From positions 1-64,000 of the forward strand of contig JBEIHO010000012.1 in assembly GCA_040381215.1 (NCBI GenBank): DNA of 64,000 nucleotides. Direction: 5' to 3'. The notes under the pieces were generated by a model. It was not told the DNA's origin and made no database searches. It saw nothing but the letters and a program-made list of their open reading frames with translations. The stretch's first letter is position 1, and each line of letters starts with the position of its first letter. The translations under genes were made by a program, and so were the position numbers. Shown one piece after another: positions 35,469 through 44,138 of this stretch. The stretch is from SZUA-430 sp040381215. GTDB lineage: Bacteria; Pseudomonadota; Alphaproteobacteria; Micropepsales; Micropepsaceae.

Positions 35469-36776
35469 CTAACGGTCGCAGTCCGTGTCGCGCATCCGGA
35501 ATGCGCCCTGCCCGAAAATACGATTGGCGCGCGACGTGCAGTCACCACCATAACACACGCAGTCGCCGCTTTGGCAGGTAAGGCTGTTTCGATCAGCCTC
35601 GCCACGCGCGCCAGCCTGAAGGTCGATGGCAACGACCCGAGAGCCATTCACCTTGTTGTTGCGCAAGGTGACATAGGCGCCTGGCGCCACCTTGATCCCG
35701 TGCGCCGGTCCGTTGACGGTCGTATCCTCGACCAGCACGCTGGCGCCCGCACCAAGGGACAGCCCCGTATTGTAGCCGGACACCGTGACGCCCTTGATGA
35801 CGATGCGACGCGCCTCGAGCCCGGAAAGCCAAGGCAAGTCGTTGAGGGCCTGCCCGCCACCGACAAGAATGCCGAAATCACCCGGGCTGGACGCAGGATA
35901 AGGATCTTCAGCCTCCCAGCGCACGACATTAACCCCCGTCAGTTGCAGCGCATCGCGGGCGCCATCAATGACAATCCCGGCCTTTGCGCCCTTCACGAGC
36001 ACACCCGACAGATTGATATTGGCGGCATTCATCCGCACCACGAACGGACCGTTCTGGGTCGTGGCAAGGCGGCTCTCATTGATCCACACGCGTCCGGCAG
36101 ACACCGCAAACAGCGCAGCATCCTTGGCACGGATGGTCGAACGACGCATGGTCACGCCGCCGCTGGTGACAAGGATGGCCGAATCCTGGCCACGCCACGC
36201 AAGGTTGACCTCTTCGAAATTGACCTCGCCAGACCTGACATTCACGCAGACATCCATGTCGATGCCGCCGAAGACAGCAGGGCCCTTCGTGCCACCGGCC
36301 ACAACCTGCGCACAGGTAGCGCCCACCAGCCGCGCCCGCGGCCCATAGGCATAGTTCGCCGATGTAACAACAACACCACCACCAAAGGACAGCCCGGACA
36401 CATCACACGGCGCACCAGGCACCACACTGACTTGACCGGGAGCGCCGCGCATGAACTCGAGCGCCTCGCGAACAGTCCCGAAAGAACCCCGCGACGTCGG
36501 CGCCGCGCAATTCACGACGACATTCCGGCCCGCTCCAATCGGTGCCGGGCCCCAGTCGGGCCTGTGAGGGCGATGCTTGGGCTTGTCCTGGCAACACAAG
36601 CGTATGTTGGGAAACGAATACGGATCCTGCTGACCATCAAGCTGAGCCTCAGCCTGCGCGCCCTGGTACCCCCTCGCCGCAGCGGGCTCCGGCAACAGCA
36701 GCGCACCAGCCATCAATGTGACTGCCGCCATCACAGCAGCTGGAAGCCGCCCGACGCTGATATCCAGTACCTTCAT
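35469..36776 (-). CDS. Secreted parallel-beta-helix protein
   Basis: The 435-residue product has a signal peptide (1 to about 34, ending PAAARG). Its body from about residue 140 is made of short repeating strands typical of right-handed beta-helices: VTMRRSTIRAKDAALF, VWINESRLATTQNGPF, INLSGVLVKGAKAGIVI, VLVEDTTVNGPAHGIKV. There are cysteines at both ends (RLCCQDK, CQSGDCVCYGGDC), probably oxidised. Such folds occur in polysaccharide lyases, epimerases and surface proteins; no catalytic signature is seen. The start was moved to ATG 36776, which has a GGAGAGG site and starts the signal. It follows the Sel1-like gene after 45 bases. Confidence 0.78.
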   Translation of the reverse strand: MKVLDISVGRLPAAVMAAVTLMAGALLLPEPAAARGYQGAQAEAQLDGQQDPYSFPNIRLCCQDKPKHRPHRPDWGPAPIGAGRNVVVNCAAPTSRGSFGTVREALEFMRGAPGQVSVVPGAPCDVSGLSFGGGVVVTSANYAYGPRARLVGATCAQVVAGGTKGPAVFGGIDMDVCVNVRSGEVNFEEVNLAWRGQDSAILVTSGGVTMRRSTIRAKDAALFAVSAGRVWINESRLATTQNGPFVVRMNAANINLSGVLVKGAKAGIVIDGARDALQLTGVNVVRWEAEDPYPASSPGDFGILVGGGQALNDLPWLSGLEARRIVIKGVTVSGYNTGLSLGAGASVLVEDTTVNGPAHGIKVAPGAYVTLRNNKVNGSRVVAIDLQAGARGEADRNSLTCQSGDCVCYGGDCTSRANRIFGQGAFRMRDTDCDR

Positions 36777-36821
36777 GGTGCCTCTCCGGGAAACGGATGG
36801 GTTGCGGTCAACTGCATGCAT

Positions 36822-38507
36822 CTAGTTGGTAGCCGGCTTGACAGCTGCAGGCGGCACGCTTGGCGCCACGGCATCCGCCTCACGCTCTCGCTCGCGACGG
36901 CACCGTCGGGTACGGCACTCATCCTTGGATGCCACAGGTGCAGTATCCAGCAGCCGCGCCAACTCCGAACGCGTCGGCTCGAAGCCCGCGACAGCAGCAC
37001 CCTGCCTGTAACGCACGGCGCGATCTTCGGACTTTTCGACACCATCAGCACCCTGCGTGTAGAGTTCGGCCAACGAGTGCATCGCCTCGCCGTCGCCCTG
37101 CTCCGCGGCAAGCAGCAACCACTTCTCGGCCCGCACAAAATTCACGGGCACGCCGACACCTTTCACATACATGATACCCAGAACACGCTGAGCCTTGGCG
37201 TTTCCGCGGACGGCCATGATCTGGATAAGCCGGGTAAGCTGCATCGGGGCAAAGGTACCGGTCTGCGGATCACCCAGCATGTCCTGGTACTTGGATATCG
37301 CCCGCACCAGATCCTGCGCTCCGGGCCCCCTGAGGAACCCGATCGCACGCAGCATGTCCCCGCCCAGGGGCTGCAGGCGATGCGCCTTCGCCAGGGCGCG
37401 CTCACGCGACAGGTTGATGGGGCATTCATCCCCGTGGACCAACCCGGACGGGGTCTCTCCACGATACCGCGTTTCGGCGGCATAGAACTCGAACGGCGCA
37501 AGCCACGTCTGAGCCTTGGCCTTGGCCTTTGCCTGCAGGTCATTGCCGGCAGCCTTCGGATCCGGGCCACTTCCAACCGTCAGTCGCTTCAGTTCGTCGA
37601 TGTACTGCTTGGCAACGGGATGACCGGCCCGCTCGGCCAGCAGATAGAAAACCATCGCCTCGATGGTGCTGGTCTGGAACGCCGACGTCGACCCCTCGAG
37701 CGCCGACGAGTAGCGCGAGCAACTATTTGGCATCAGCCAGCCGAACCAGTCACTGTTGCTGCAAAGCTTGTTGACCCAGAAGTCGAACGAGGTCCTGTAG
37801 GACCCGCCGTACGAACTGGTCGCCGCCGGATAGCCAGAGCCCGTGCTTGTCGTGCTGTAGCTGTCGATCTTGCGGCTGTAGACCCCGCCAGGGCGCGGCA
37901 CATGCACCCACGGATCGGCAACGACGCCCGACAGCGGCCCCGTCGATGCAGAATGCCGCTGGTTGATATAGGGGTCCTGCAACTGCCCCAGCAATATGAA
38001 CCCGTCGCCGCCGCGGCAGGCCGCGATGTACATGATCCTGTTGCGCGCATCGATGCGCTCGTCCTGCAGCAGGTTGCGATAGATGCCTTCGGCTTCGTTT
38101 TCCGCACTTGCAAGCTTGCTGACCACGAAGTCCGCAGCCGCATCAAGATGGAAGTGATCGAAAATGGCCGAGTTATGAGCCGCGATGAAGTACCAGACAT
38201 AGGCTTCAACCGGATCGTAGTAGCCTTTGTCATCCTCCCGCTTGGCGGAATAGATGTCACCCAGCTTCACCTGCGCAAAGAAATCGTTCTCCTGCCAGGC
38301 CGCGCGTCGACACAGCTTGATCGCTTCATCCTTGCGCCCGAGCTGGTAGGCACGCTCACACTCCGCCACATCCGCCTGCGCGGGAAGTACAAGCCCCAAA
38401 GAGGCGCCGAGAGCCAGGGCTGCAAGCAGCAACACCCGCAGCAACGTTGCGATACGCCGCACCGAAACCAGGAAAGTGCTGTGCACGGGGCTACACGAAG
38501 TGTGCAT
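36822..38507 (-). CDS. Secreted Sel1-repeat protein
   Basis: The 561-residue product has an N-terminal signal peptide (cleavage expected after LPAQA, about residue 45) and several Sel1/TPR-type helical repeats. They include AYQLGRKDEAIKLCRRAAW near the start, KLGDIYSAKREDD, and near residue 460 a run of the form AEKWLLLAAEQGDGEAMHSL. A central part with many Ser, Thr and Tyr (about 190-230) has no assignment. The segment ISKYQDMLGDPQTGTFAPMQ resembles the peptidoglycan-binding PGRP-like fold. The C-terminal tail is basic (RRCRRERERE). Sel1 proteins scaffold complexes in the envelope. The start at ATG 38507 has AGAGG upstream. It is first in the four-gene series. Confidence 0.76.
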   Translation of the reverse strand: MHTSCSPVHSTFLVSVRRIATLLRVLLLAALALGASLGLVLPAQADVAECERAYQLGRKDEAIKLCRRAAWQENDFFAQVKLGDIYSAKREDDKGYYDPVEAYVWYFIAAHNSAIFDHFHLDAAADFVVSKLASAENEAEGIYRNLLQDERIDARNRIMYIAACRGGDGFILLGQLQDPYINQRHSASTGPLSGVVADPWVHVPRPGGVYSRKIDSYSTTSTGSGYPAATSSYGGSYRTSFDFWVNKLCSNSDWFGWLMPNSCSRYSSALEGSTSAFQTSTIEAMVFYLLAERAGHPVAKQYIDELKRLTVGSGPDPKAAGNDLQAKAKAKAQTWLAPFEFYAAETRYRGETPSGLVHGDECPINLSRERALAKAHRLQPLGGDMLRAIGFLRGPGAQDLVRAISKYQDMLGDPQTGTFAPMQLTRLIQIMAVRGNAKAQRVLGIMYVKGVGVPVNFVRAEKWLLLAAEQGDGEAMHSLAELYTQGADGVEKSEDRAVRYRQGAAVAGFEPTRSELARLLDTAPVASKDECRTRRCRREREREADAVAPSVPPAAVKPATN

Positions 38508-38601
38508 GGATCCTCTCACGCGATGGCGGCGGTACAACTGCGATCAGGCTTGTTGCCGGGGTGGGGAAGCAAGACGAGCAGCGGGCTCCGCATCTGCATT
38601 C

Positions 38602-38631
38602 ATACAGTCCCAGACAGCAAACATGAGTCAA
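38602..38631 (-). promoter_or_regulatory. Possible sigma-70 promoter of the Sel1 / beta-helix series
   Basis: On the minus strand TTGACT (38631-38626) is followed after 18 bases by CTGTAT (38607-38602). The start of transcription would fall about 90 bases before the ATG at 38507. The -35 match is good and the -10 match is weak. Confidence 0.35.
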
Positions 38632-38996
38632 GCGCTAGAGAGGCGAAAAGCGAGATAAAGTCTAGGCTTTACGCCTGTTTGCGTACACGGCGCATGAGGC
38701 AGACCAACTTCAACGCGCGCACGCAGAACTAGCACCAGGGCCCCGCACGACAGACCGCGAGTTGAGCGGCAGGAAACGGTTGTGCAATCAGGGGTCGCAT
38801 CGCGGACGGCTTAACTAAGAAATCCCAGCCCCCTCAAGCCGCTTTTCGCCTCAACAGGGAAATTCCGCAAGGGGACAAGGCGCTCCTGCCGGCTCAATCC
38901 AGCATCACGCAAGGCAATGCGCGCATGCGGCGAGTATCATCGCATCCGCGCGCGCCCAGCCGTGGAGTGCCGCGCCACGCATCACCACGCCGAATC

Positions 38997-39036
38997 AAAA
39001 AAGCGGCTAGGCGCACGTCGTGCGCAGAAAGCCGCT
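38997..39036 (-). terminator. Strong rho-independent terminator of the glycerophosphodiesterase gene
   Basis: On the minus strand AGCGGCT (39036-39030) pairs with AGCCGCT (39008-39002), enclosing a second stem GCGCAC/GTGCGC about a GAC loop. The outer stem runs directly into six T. It lies 14 bases after the stop of the gene. Confidence 0.85.
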
Positions 39037-39050
39037 GGCGCGAAAGAGCA

Positions 39051-39812
39051 TCAACTCCACAGGCCCCTCGCTTGCAGCACCCGCTTGAGGGCCGCGGGAC
39101 GATCCGTCATGATTCCATGCACGCCGATGTCGATCAGCTGATTCATCTCCCCCTCATCATCGATCGTCCACGCGTGAACCTGCAGGCCCTGTCGCTCGGC
39201 CGCACGAACGAAACCCCGCGAAATGATCCTGAGACCGTTGCGCGCAACAGGAACCTGCGCACACCCCTCTCGCCCGCGCCCTGCCGGAAAACCGAACGAC
39301 GAAGACTTCAGCCGCAGGATGCCGGCGGGCCCGAGCGCGGTACAAACACGCCCGTCAAATGCATCCTGCACCTGCCGGATCCGATGGCCTGAAAAGGAGC
39401 CAACACATACCCGATCCTCGGCACCAATGCGCTTGATCAATGCAATGAGAGGCGCCACCGCCGCATCGTGCTTGGGATCGATGTTGAAGCGAACATCGGG
39501 CCAGCGGGTCAGCAACGCTTCCATGAGAGGGATAGGCTCGCTGCCACCGATACGCGCCCGCTCGAGAACCGAGTAAGGCAGAGCCTCCAGCAAGCCCGAC
39601 TGGTCGGTCACCCGGTCAAGGAACCTGTCATGGAACGAGACCAGCACACCATCAGCCGTTGCGTAGGCATCCGTCTCCAGATAGCGGTAGCCCAGTGACA
39701 CCGCGTAGCTGAAGGCTTTCATGGTGTTCTCGGGCGCCTCCAGCGCCCCGCCCCGGTGTGCAAACGCCAGCACGCCACCATGCTCGAGATAAGGGAACTT
39801 TGCTGGGCGCAT
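39051..39812 (-). CDS. Glycerophosphodiester phosphodiesterase
   Basis: The enzyme hydrolyses glycerophosphodiesters from phospholipid breakdown to glycerol 3-phosphate and an alcohol. The 253-residue TIM barrel has the family signatures AFAHRGGALEAPENT at residues 16-30 and ETDAYATADGVLVSFHD (metal Glu/Asp and the catalytic His pair), and ends HAWTIDDEGEMN and GIMTDRP. There is no signal peptide, so it should be cytoplasmic (UgpQ-like). It is divergent from the DUF885 gene, 102 bases apart, and ends at a strong terminator. Confidence 0.93.
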   Translation of the reverse strand: MRPAKFPYLEHGGVLAFAHRGGALEAPENTMKAFSYAVSLGYRYLETDAYATADGVLVSFHDRFLDRVTDQSGLLEALPYSVLERARIGGSEPIPLMEALLTRWPDVRFNIDPKHDAAVAPLIALIKRIGAEDRVCVGSFSGHRIRQVQDAFDGRVCTALGPAGILRLKSSSFGFPAGRGREGCAQVPVARNGLRIISRGFVRAAERQGLQVHAWTIDDEGEMNQLIDIGVHGIMTDRPAALKRVLQARGLWS

Positions 39813-39914
39813 CGGTCGGCCTTTCAGGACTTCTGCGCAGGTCAGTGGCGCGCGCAGGCTGGATCAGACGGGAATGACACTCTAGTCTCGCACCACACAT
39901 TGCGGGGAAGTAAG

Positions 39915-41753
39915 ATGAAAAGCCATACGATTGACCGTCGGTCATTTTTGAAATTTTCGGCCGCCACGGCCGCCCTTGGCCTGAGCGGGTGTATTGACGA
40001 CATCGACGGCAACCCGCTGGCGCCATCGGCGGGAACCGCGGAAGACGAGCGGCTCCTCGAATTCTTTTCGCGCAGCTTCACCCGGGAACTCGAAGACGCA
40101 CCCGAGTTCATGACCGCACTCGGCATGAAGAAGCGATACAGCGAATGGGGCGATTACTCCGAAGCCTTCATCGAGAAGTCGGGCAAGGCCACCATCGCGG
40201 ATACGGCCTTCATGCGAGACCAGATCAATCGATCCGCCCTGAGCCCGTCGATGCAGGTCTCGTACGATGTTTTCCTTTTCAGGAATGAACAGCGGACGGC
40301 CAATTACCCCTTCCGCTACCACAACTACGAGGCATCGCACTTTGGCGGCCCGCACCAGTCGATCCCGAATTTGCTGATCAACCAGCACCGCATCGATGAA
40401 GTCTCGGACGCCGAGGCTTTCATCGCCCGCCTGAACGCAACCCCTGTCGTGATGCAGCAAGCCACGGATTTCATGCGTGCCTCTGCAGCCAAGGGCCTGA
40501 CCTTGCCGCGTTTCTCCTACGAATTGATGCTGCTGGATGCACGAAAGGTCATGTCGGGCCACCCCTTCGAGGGTACCGGAGAAAATGAAATTTTCTCGGC
40601 ATTCCGCAAGAAGCTCGACAAGACCACCATCCCCGAAGCACAGAAGACAAGACTGCTGGCTGAAGCAGAAAAGGCGATGATCAACCGCCTCAAGCCGGCA
40701 TACGATCTGTTTCTCGATGTCACTGCAGACATCGGCCGTAGTGTGAAGGCAGACCACGGGGTCGGCACACTGCCGGACGGCAAGGCATTCTACAACGAAC
40801 GCATCGCAGCTCACACGACGCTCGGAATTCCAGCCGCGGACATCCATGCACTGGGCCTGTCCGAAGTTGCGCGTCTGTCGGCCGACATGAAGGCTGTAAA
40901 AAAGCGCCTCCGCTTCCGGGGAACGCTCGCCCAATTCTACCAGGATTTGCGGACCAACCCGAAATACCTCTACCCATCAACCCCCAAGGGTCGCGCCGAT
41001 TATCTCGAGCGGGCCTTGTATCTGCAGCAGAAAGCAGCCGCGGCCATTCCCTCCGTGTTTGGCACGCTTCCCAAGGCGCCCGTCGACGTCAAGCGCATGG
41101 AACCCTTTCTCGAAGGCGGGCAAACCATCGCATTCTACAACTCGCCCTCCCCCGATGGGGCGCGTCCGGGCTATGTCTTCTACAACCTTGCATCCATGGC
41201 CACCCTGCCGAAATGGCAGATGGCAGCGCTTGCCTTCCATGAAGGCATCCCAGGTCACCACCTCCAGATTTCAATCGCCCAGGAGGCGGCCACCATTCCC
41301 GAGTTCCGGAAATACACGGGCTTCACAGCCTTCGTGGAAGGCTGGGCGCTCTACACGGAATACCTGGCTGGCGAAATGGGTCTGTATGAAAACGACCTGG
41401 ACGAGGTTGGCCGTATCACGATGGAACTATGGCGCGCCTGCCGCCTCGTCGTGGACACAGGCATCCACGCCTATGGTTGGAGCCGCGACAAGAGCGTGAA
41501 GTACTTCCTCGCAAACACAGCGCTGACACGCGACAACATCGTGCGCGAGATTGATCGCTACTTCGTCTATCCGGGCCAGGCCTGCGCCTATCAGATCGGC
41601 CGAAACAGGATCCTGGAATTGCGTGAAACGGCCCGCAAGCAACTGGGACCGAAATTCGACCTTCGGAAATTCCACGATGCCGTTCTGGGAAACGGAGCCG
41701 TCCCCTTGCCCGTCCTTGAGACAATCGTCACCGCGTGGATATCCCGGCAATAG
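39915..41753 (+). CDS. Tat-exported DUF885 lipoprotein, probable metallopeptidase
   Basis: DUF885 proteins are mostly uncharacterised and resemble M3/M32-type metallopeptidases. The 612-residue product opens with a Tat motif RRSFLKF at residues 7-13 and a lipobox LSGC near residue 25, so it should be exported folded and lipidated. The expected metal motif is HEGIPGHHLQ near residue 450, followed by EGWALYTEYLAGEMGLY. The C-terminal QACAYQIGRNRILELRE is also typical of the family. The start ATG 39915 has GGGGAAG upstream; the longer open frame before it has no signal. It may degrade periplasmic peptides (inference). Confidence 0.87.
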   Translation: MKSHTIDRRSFLKFSAATAALGLSGCIDDIDGNPLAPSAGTAEDERLLEFFSRSFTRELEDAPEFMTALGMKKRYSEWGDYSEAFIEKSGKATIADTAFMRDQINRSALSPSMQVSYDVFLFRNEQRTANYPFRYHNYEASHFGGPHQSIPNLLINQHRIDEVSDAEAFIARLNATPVVMQQATDFMRASAAKGLTLPRFSYELMLLDARKVMSGHPFEGTGENEIFSAFRKKLDKTTIPEAQKTRLLAEAEKAMINRLKPAYDLFLDVTADIGRSVKADHGVGTLPDGKAFYNERIAAHTTLGIPAADIHALGLSEVARLSADMKAVKKRLRFRGTLAQFYQDLRTNPKYLYPSTPKGRADYLERALYLQQKAAAAIPSVFGTLPKAPVDVKRMEPFLEGGQTIAFYNSPSPDGARPGYVFYNLASMATLPKWQMAALAFHEGIPGHHLQISIAQEAATIPEFRKYTGFTAFVEGWALYTEYLAGEMGLYENDLDEVGRITMELWRACRLVVDTGIHAYGWSRDKSVKYFLANTALTRDNIVREIDRYFVYPGQACAYQIGRNRILELRETARKQLGPKFDLRKFHDAVLGNGAVPLPVLETIVTAWISRQ

Positions 41754-41889
41754 CGCGCACGGGAACCGCTCCGCGCCCACATTTCCGGGGAAGCCGCAAG
41801 GTAAATCAACGTGTTTTGCCCGGGATGCAACGTGTTCTTGAGATATGCTAGGTTACGACAAGATCAGGACTTGAACTGCACAAGCAACC

Positions 41890-42603
41890 ATGAACCCGAG
41901 ACGACGAGACCTGCTGCTGGCTGCGGGGCTGACACTGGTGTTTGGCGCCAGCGCCTCGGCCCGCATTCTCGTGGAAGGAAACATGGACGCGCTGAGAAAG
42001 CCGTCCACGCCTCGCCGCCTTTCGCTTCGGCACGCGCACACGGGCGAGACCTTCACAGGCCTCTACCGGGACCATGTGGGCCCGCTTCCCGACGCCATGA
42101 TAGACCTGTCGTGGTTCCTCAGAGACCACCGCGAGGACGTCCGCGGGCCTCTTCACGTTGAAACGCTCGATTTCCTCGCGGACTTGATGGGTGAGAGCGG
42201 CCTCGCCAGAGCGACAGTGCTATCGGCTTATCGCACACCGGGAACAAACGCCAAGCTCGCGACCAAATACTTCGGCGTCGCGGAAAAGAGCCAGCACCTC
42301 GCGGGCCGCGCAATCGATATAACGCTCGACACCAGGCTGGAAAAGACAGCGGGCCTCGCTCGAACAATGTCGCGCGGCGGCGTCGGCTGGTATCCGCAAT
42401 CGCACTTCATCCACTTGGACTCAGGGCCGGTGCGCCAGTGGACAGTGGACACGGCCGTGCGGGCACGCTCTGGCGACAGAACCAAACCGGACGATAGCCT
42501 CGTCGCCGGGTTTCTCGACAAGAAGCCCAGGCGCCCGCTCTCTGTGAGCGAACGGCTGAAGCTCCACAAGGCCCTGGCCCGCAAACAGGCGCGCCCCGGC
42601 TAG
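41890..42603 (+). CDS. DUF882 / M15-type murein peptidase, exported
   Basis: DUF882 (YcbK-like) proteins are zinc peptidases of the M15 group that act on peptidoglycan. The 237-residue product starts with an arginine-rich export signal (MNPRRRDLLLAAGL, Tat-like) ending ASASA near residue 24. It has the zinc residues in SAYRTPGTN, SQHLAGRAIDI and HFIHLDSGPVRQW. The last 40 residues are basic and disordered. It is 136 bases downstream of the DUF885 gene on the same strand. Both gene products are exported hydrolases, so a shared cell-wall role is possible. Confidence 0.88.
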   Translation: MNPRRRDLLLAAGLTLVFGASASARILVEGNMDALRKPSTPRRLSLRHAHTGETFTGLYRDHVGPLPDAMIDLSWFLRDHREDVRGPLHVETLDFLADLMGESGLARATVLSAYRTPGTNAKLATKYFGVAEKSQHLAGRAIDITLDTRLEKTAGLARTMSRGGVGWYPQSHFIHLDSGPVRQWTVDTAVRARSGDRTKPDDSLVAGFLDKKPRRPLSVSERLKLHKALARKQARPG

Positions 42604-42629
42604 TCAGGAGAAGGCTCGCGCAGCCACGA

Positions 42630-44138
42630 TCAGAACCGGCCACCTGTCTTGAAGCCTCCCCCTTTGAAGCCACCGCCCGTCTTGAAGCCACCACCGCCAA
42701 AACCCTTCGGAAAGCGGGGAACGGATGATGAGGGAAAACGGAATTGCGGGTGGTGCCGCCGACTGCCCCAAGGGCCGCCGCGCTCACGCCGGTCATCATC
42801 GTCATCATCGTCATCATCATCATCATCGTCGTCGTAATCCCAATCACGACGCTTGCGGTGCGCTTTCTCAAGCGCCTCCCAGAGATCCCGGCTCTGCAGG
42901 ACACCCCCCAGTATGCCACCGATCAAACCACCGATGACGTCCCCGCCATCCAGGTCGAACTGACTATTGTGCCGGTCATAGCGGCGCGAGCGCATGCGAT
43001 CGCGGACATTCTCTAATTCGCCACGACGTCTCCCAATCTCGCGAGCCTCCTCCCGGATCTTTGCGACTTCCGCTTCAGCGCGCGCAATGGCTGTCTGGGT
43101 CAACTCGATCTTCTGGACAAGCCGGTCATCTTCAGCGGTGGCCGTAAGCCGCGCCTCCTGGTACATTGTCTGAAGGCTTTCCTGCGACAGCGCCTGCGAC
43201 AGGACAGCCAGTGCTTCCTCATGCGCACCGCGATCTCCCTCGGACTGAAGCCGGGCACGCTCCTGATCGAGTACCGCCATCGTCTTTTGCGCTTCCGTCA
43301 GTCGATCGCTTGCCGCCTTCAGCGCGACCAGATGCTCGGACAGACGTGTCTCAAGAGGCTCTATTCCTGCCTTGATAAGCGCGTCACGCTCGATCTTTTC
43401 AAGCGCTTCATCCTCTTGCCCCGCGCGGGACAACGCCACCTCGGCATGCTCGCGTAAACGAACCGGTATCTCGTTGAGCAGGACATAGTTGGGCCGCGCG
43501 ACGTCATAACCAACCAGCTGCGCGACCTTCCGATCAAAGTAGCGCGAGAAATTCGACGCGGAATAGGCAGCGGTAGCGAAATTCCTGTTCCACAAATACA
43601 TGAACAGGGGATCGGATTCGTAAGGCTGACGCTTCTCTTCCCTGTCAGTCTCGCTCAGCTTGGCTTTGTCCTCCGCCGCGCGGGCAATCCCGATGGAGCG
43701 ATCGACAACCTGCTTTTGCGCCAACCAGATAGGATCCGAAGCCATGTCGGCTTCAACGCAGGCCTGCAGCGCGGCAATCGGCTCGCGGGCCGAGGAAACG
43801 GCCGCCGTCTTCTGCCGGTGCTCCTCCTCGGCAATAACGAGCGCACTCTGTGCACCTCCGTAGCGAACCAGGATTTGCTCCAGCTTGGCCTTATGGGATC
43901 GCATGAGGTCCAGCGCACGGCGCTCGGCAGCATCAATCCCACCGACCACTTCATTGCGCACCAGCGCATCGAGCCTGACCAGAGCCAGGGCCTTGAAACT
44001 CTCGCCAAGCTCCAGCCGCAGGCGCTCGGCCTCGCTCGCCGCAGAGCTCAAGACCTGCGTCAGGCGCCCCTCATTGGTGCGCACACCCGAGATGGCAGCC
44101 TCAAGCGAACTCAGCGCATCACGCCCATTGACCAGCAT
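42630..44138 (-). CDS. Coiled-coil protein with poly-Asp and Gly-Phe-Lys tail, unknown function
   Basis: I do not recognise this 502-residue protein. Residues 1 to about 390 are almost wholly helical and charged, with two long coiled-coil stretches (about 1-130 and 240-380), and no signal or membrane helix is seen. A short aromatic part (YLWNRNFATAAYSASNFSRYF) lies near residue 180. Near residue 410 a glycine-rich hydrophobic stretch (DVIGGLIGGILGGVL) precedes a basic patch, then 14 aspartates. The tail repeats GGGFKTGG and GGGFKGGG and ends in F. Its ATG overlaps the DUF6384 stop (TAATG), so the two are translated together. It converges on the DUF882 gene with 26 bases between. Confidence 0.72.
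   Translation of the reverse strand: MLVNGRDALSSLEAAISGVRTNEGRLTQVLSSAASEAERLRLELGESFKALALVRLDALVRNEVVGGIDAAERRALDLMRSHKAKLEQILVRYGGAQSALVIAEEEHRQKTAAVSSAREPIAALQACVEADMASDPIWLAQKQVVDRSIGIARAAEDKAKLSETDREEKRQPYESDPLFMYLWNRNFATAAYSASNFSRYFDRKVAQLVGYDVARPNYVLLNEIPVRLREHAEVALSRAGQEDEALEKIERDALIKAGIEPLETRLSEHLVALKAASDRLTEAQKTMAVLDQERARLQSEGDRGAHEEALAVLSQALSQESLQTMYQEARLTATAEDDRLVQKIELTQTAIARAEAEVAKIREEAREIGRRRGELENVRDRMRSRRYDRHNSQFDLDGGDVIGGLIGGILGGVLQSRDLWEALEKAHRKRRDWDYDDDDDDDDDDDDDDRRERGGPWGSRRHHPQFRFPSSSVPRFPKGFGGGGFKTGGGFKGGGFKTGGRF
42792..42833 (-). repeat. Trinucleotide repeat encoding 14 aspartates
   Basis: Fourteen GAT/GAC codons in a row (GTC/ATC triplets on the plus strand), arranged as an irregular mixture, follow a Tyr codon. 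The purity makes copy-number change by slippage possible without loss of frame. Confidence 0.9.

Larger units (their letters stand above)
38508..39050. other. Intergenic stretch without a recognisable gene
   Basis: These 543 bases lie between the Sel1-like gene and the glycerophosphodiesterase gene. Short open frames are present, but none has coding character or a ribosome site. Besides the possible promoter and the strong terminator listed separately, there is an inverted repeat TAAAG-TCTAGG-CTTTA at 38656-38671. It lies about 25 bases upstream of the -35 box and could be an operator. Confidence 0.5.

Noticed and set aside
35571..38732. Very long plus-strand open frame (1053 codons) opposite the Sel1 and beta-helix genes
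   Set aside because: Its product is rich in Arg, His and Pro without domain features. The minus-strand genes have signal peptides, ribosome sites and fold signatures, so this is an antisense shadow of GC-rich codons.
42792..42833. CRISPR-like or satellite repeat
   Set aside because: The triplet run is a codon repeat inside an open frame; there are no spacers or direct repeats of CRISPR length anywhere in the window.
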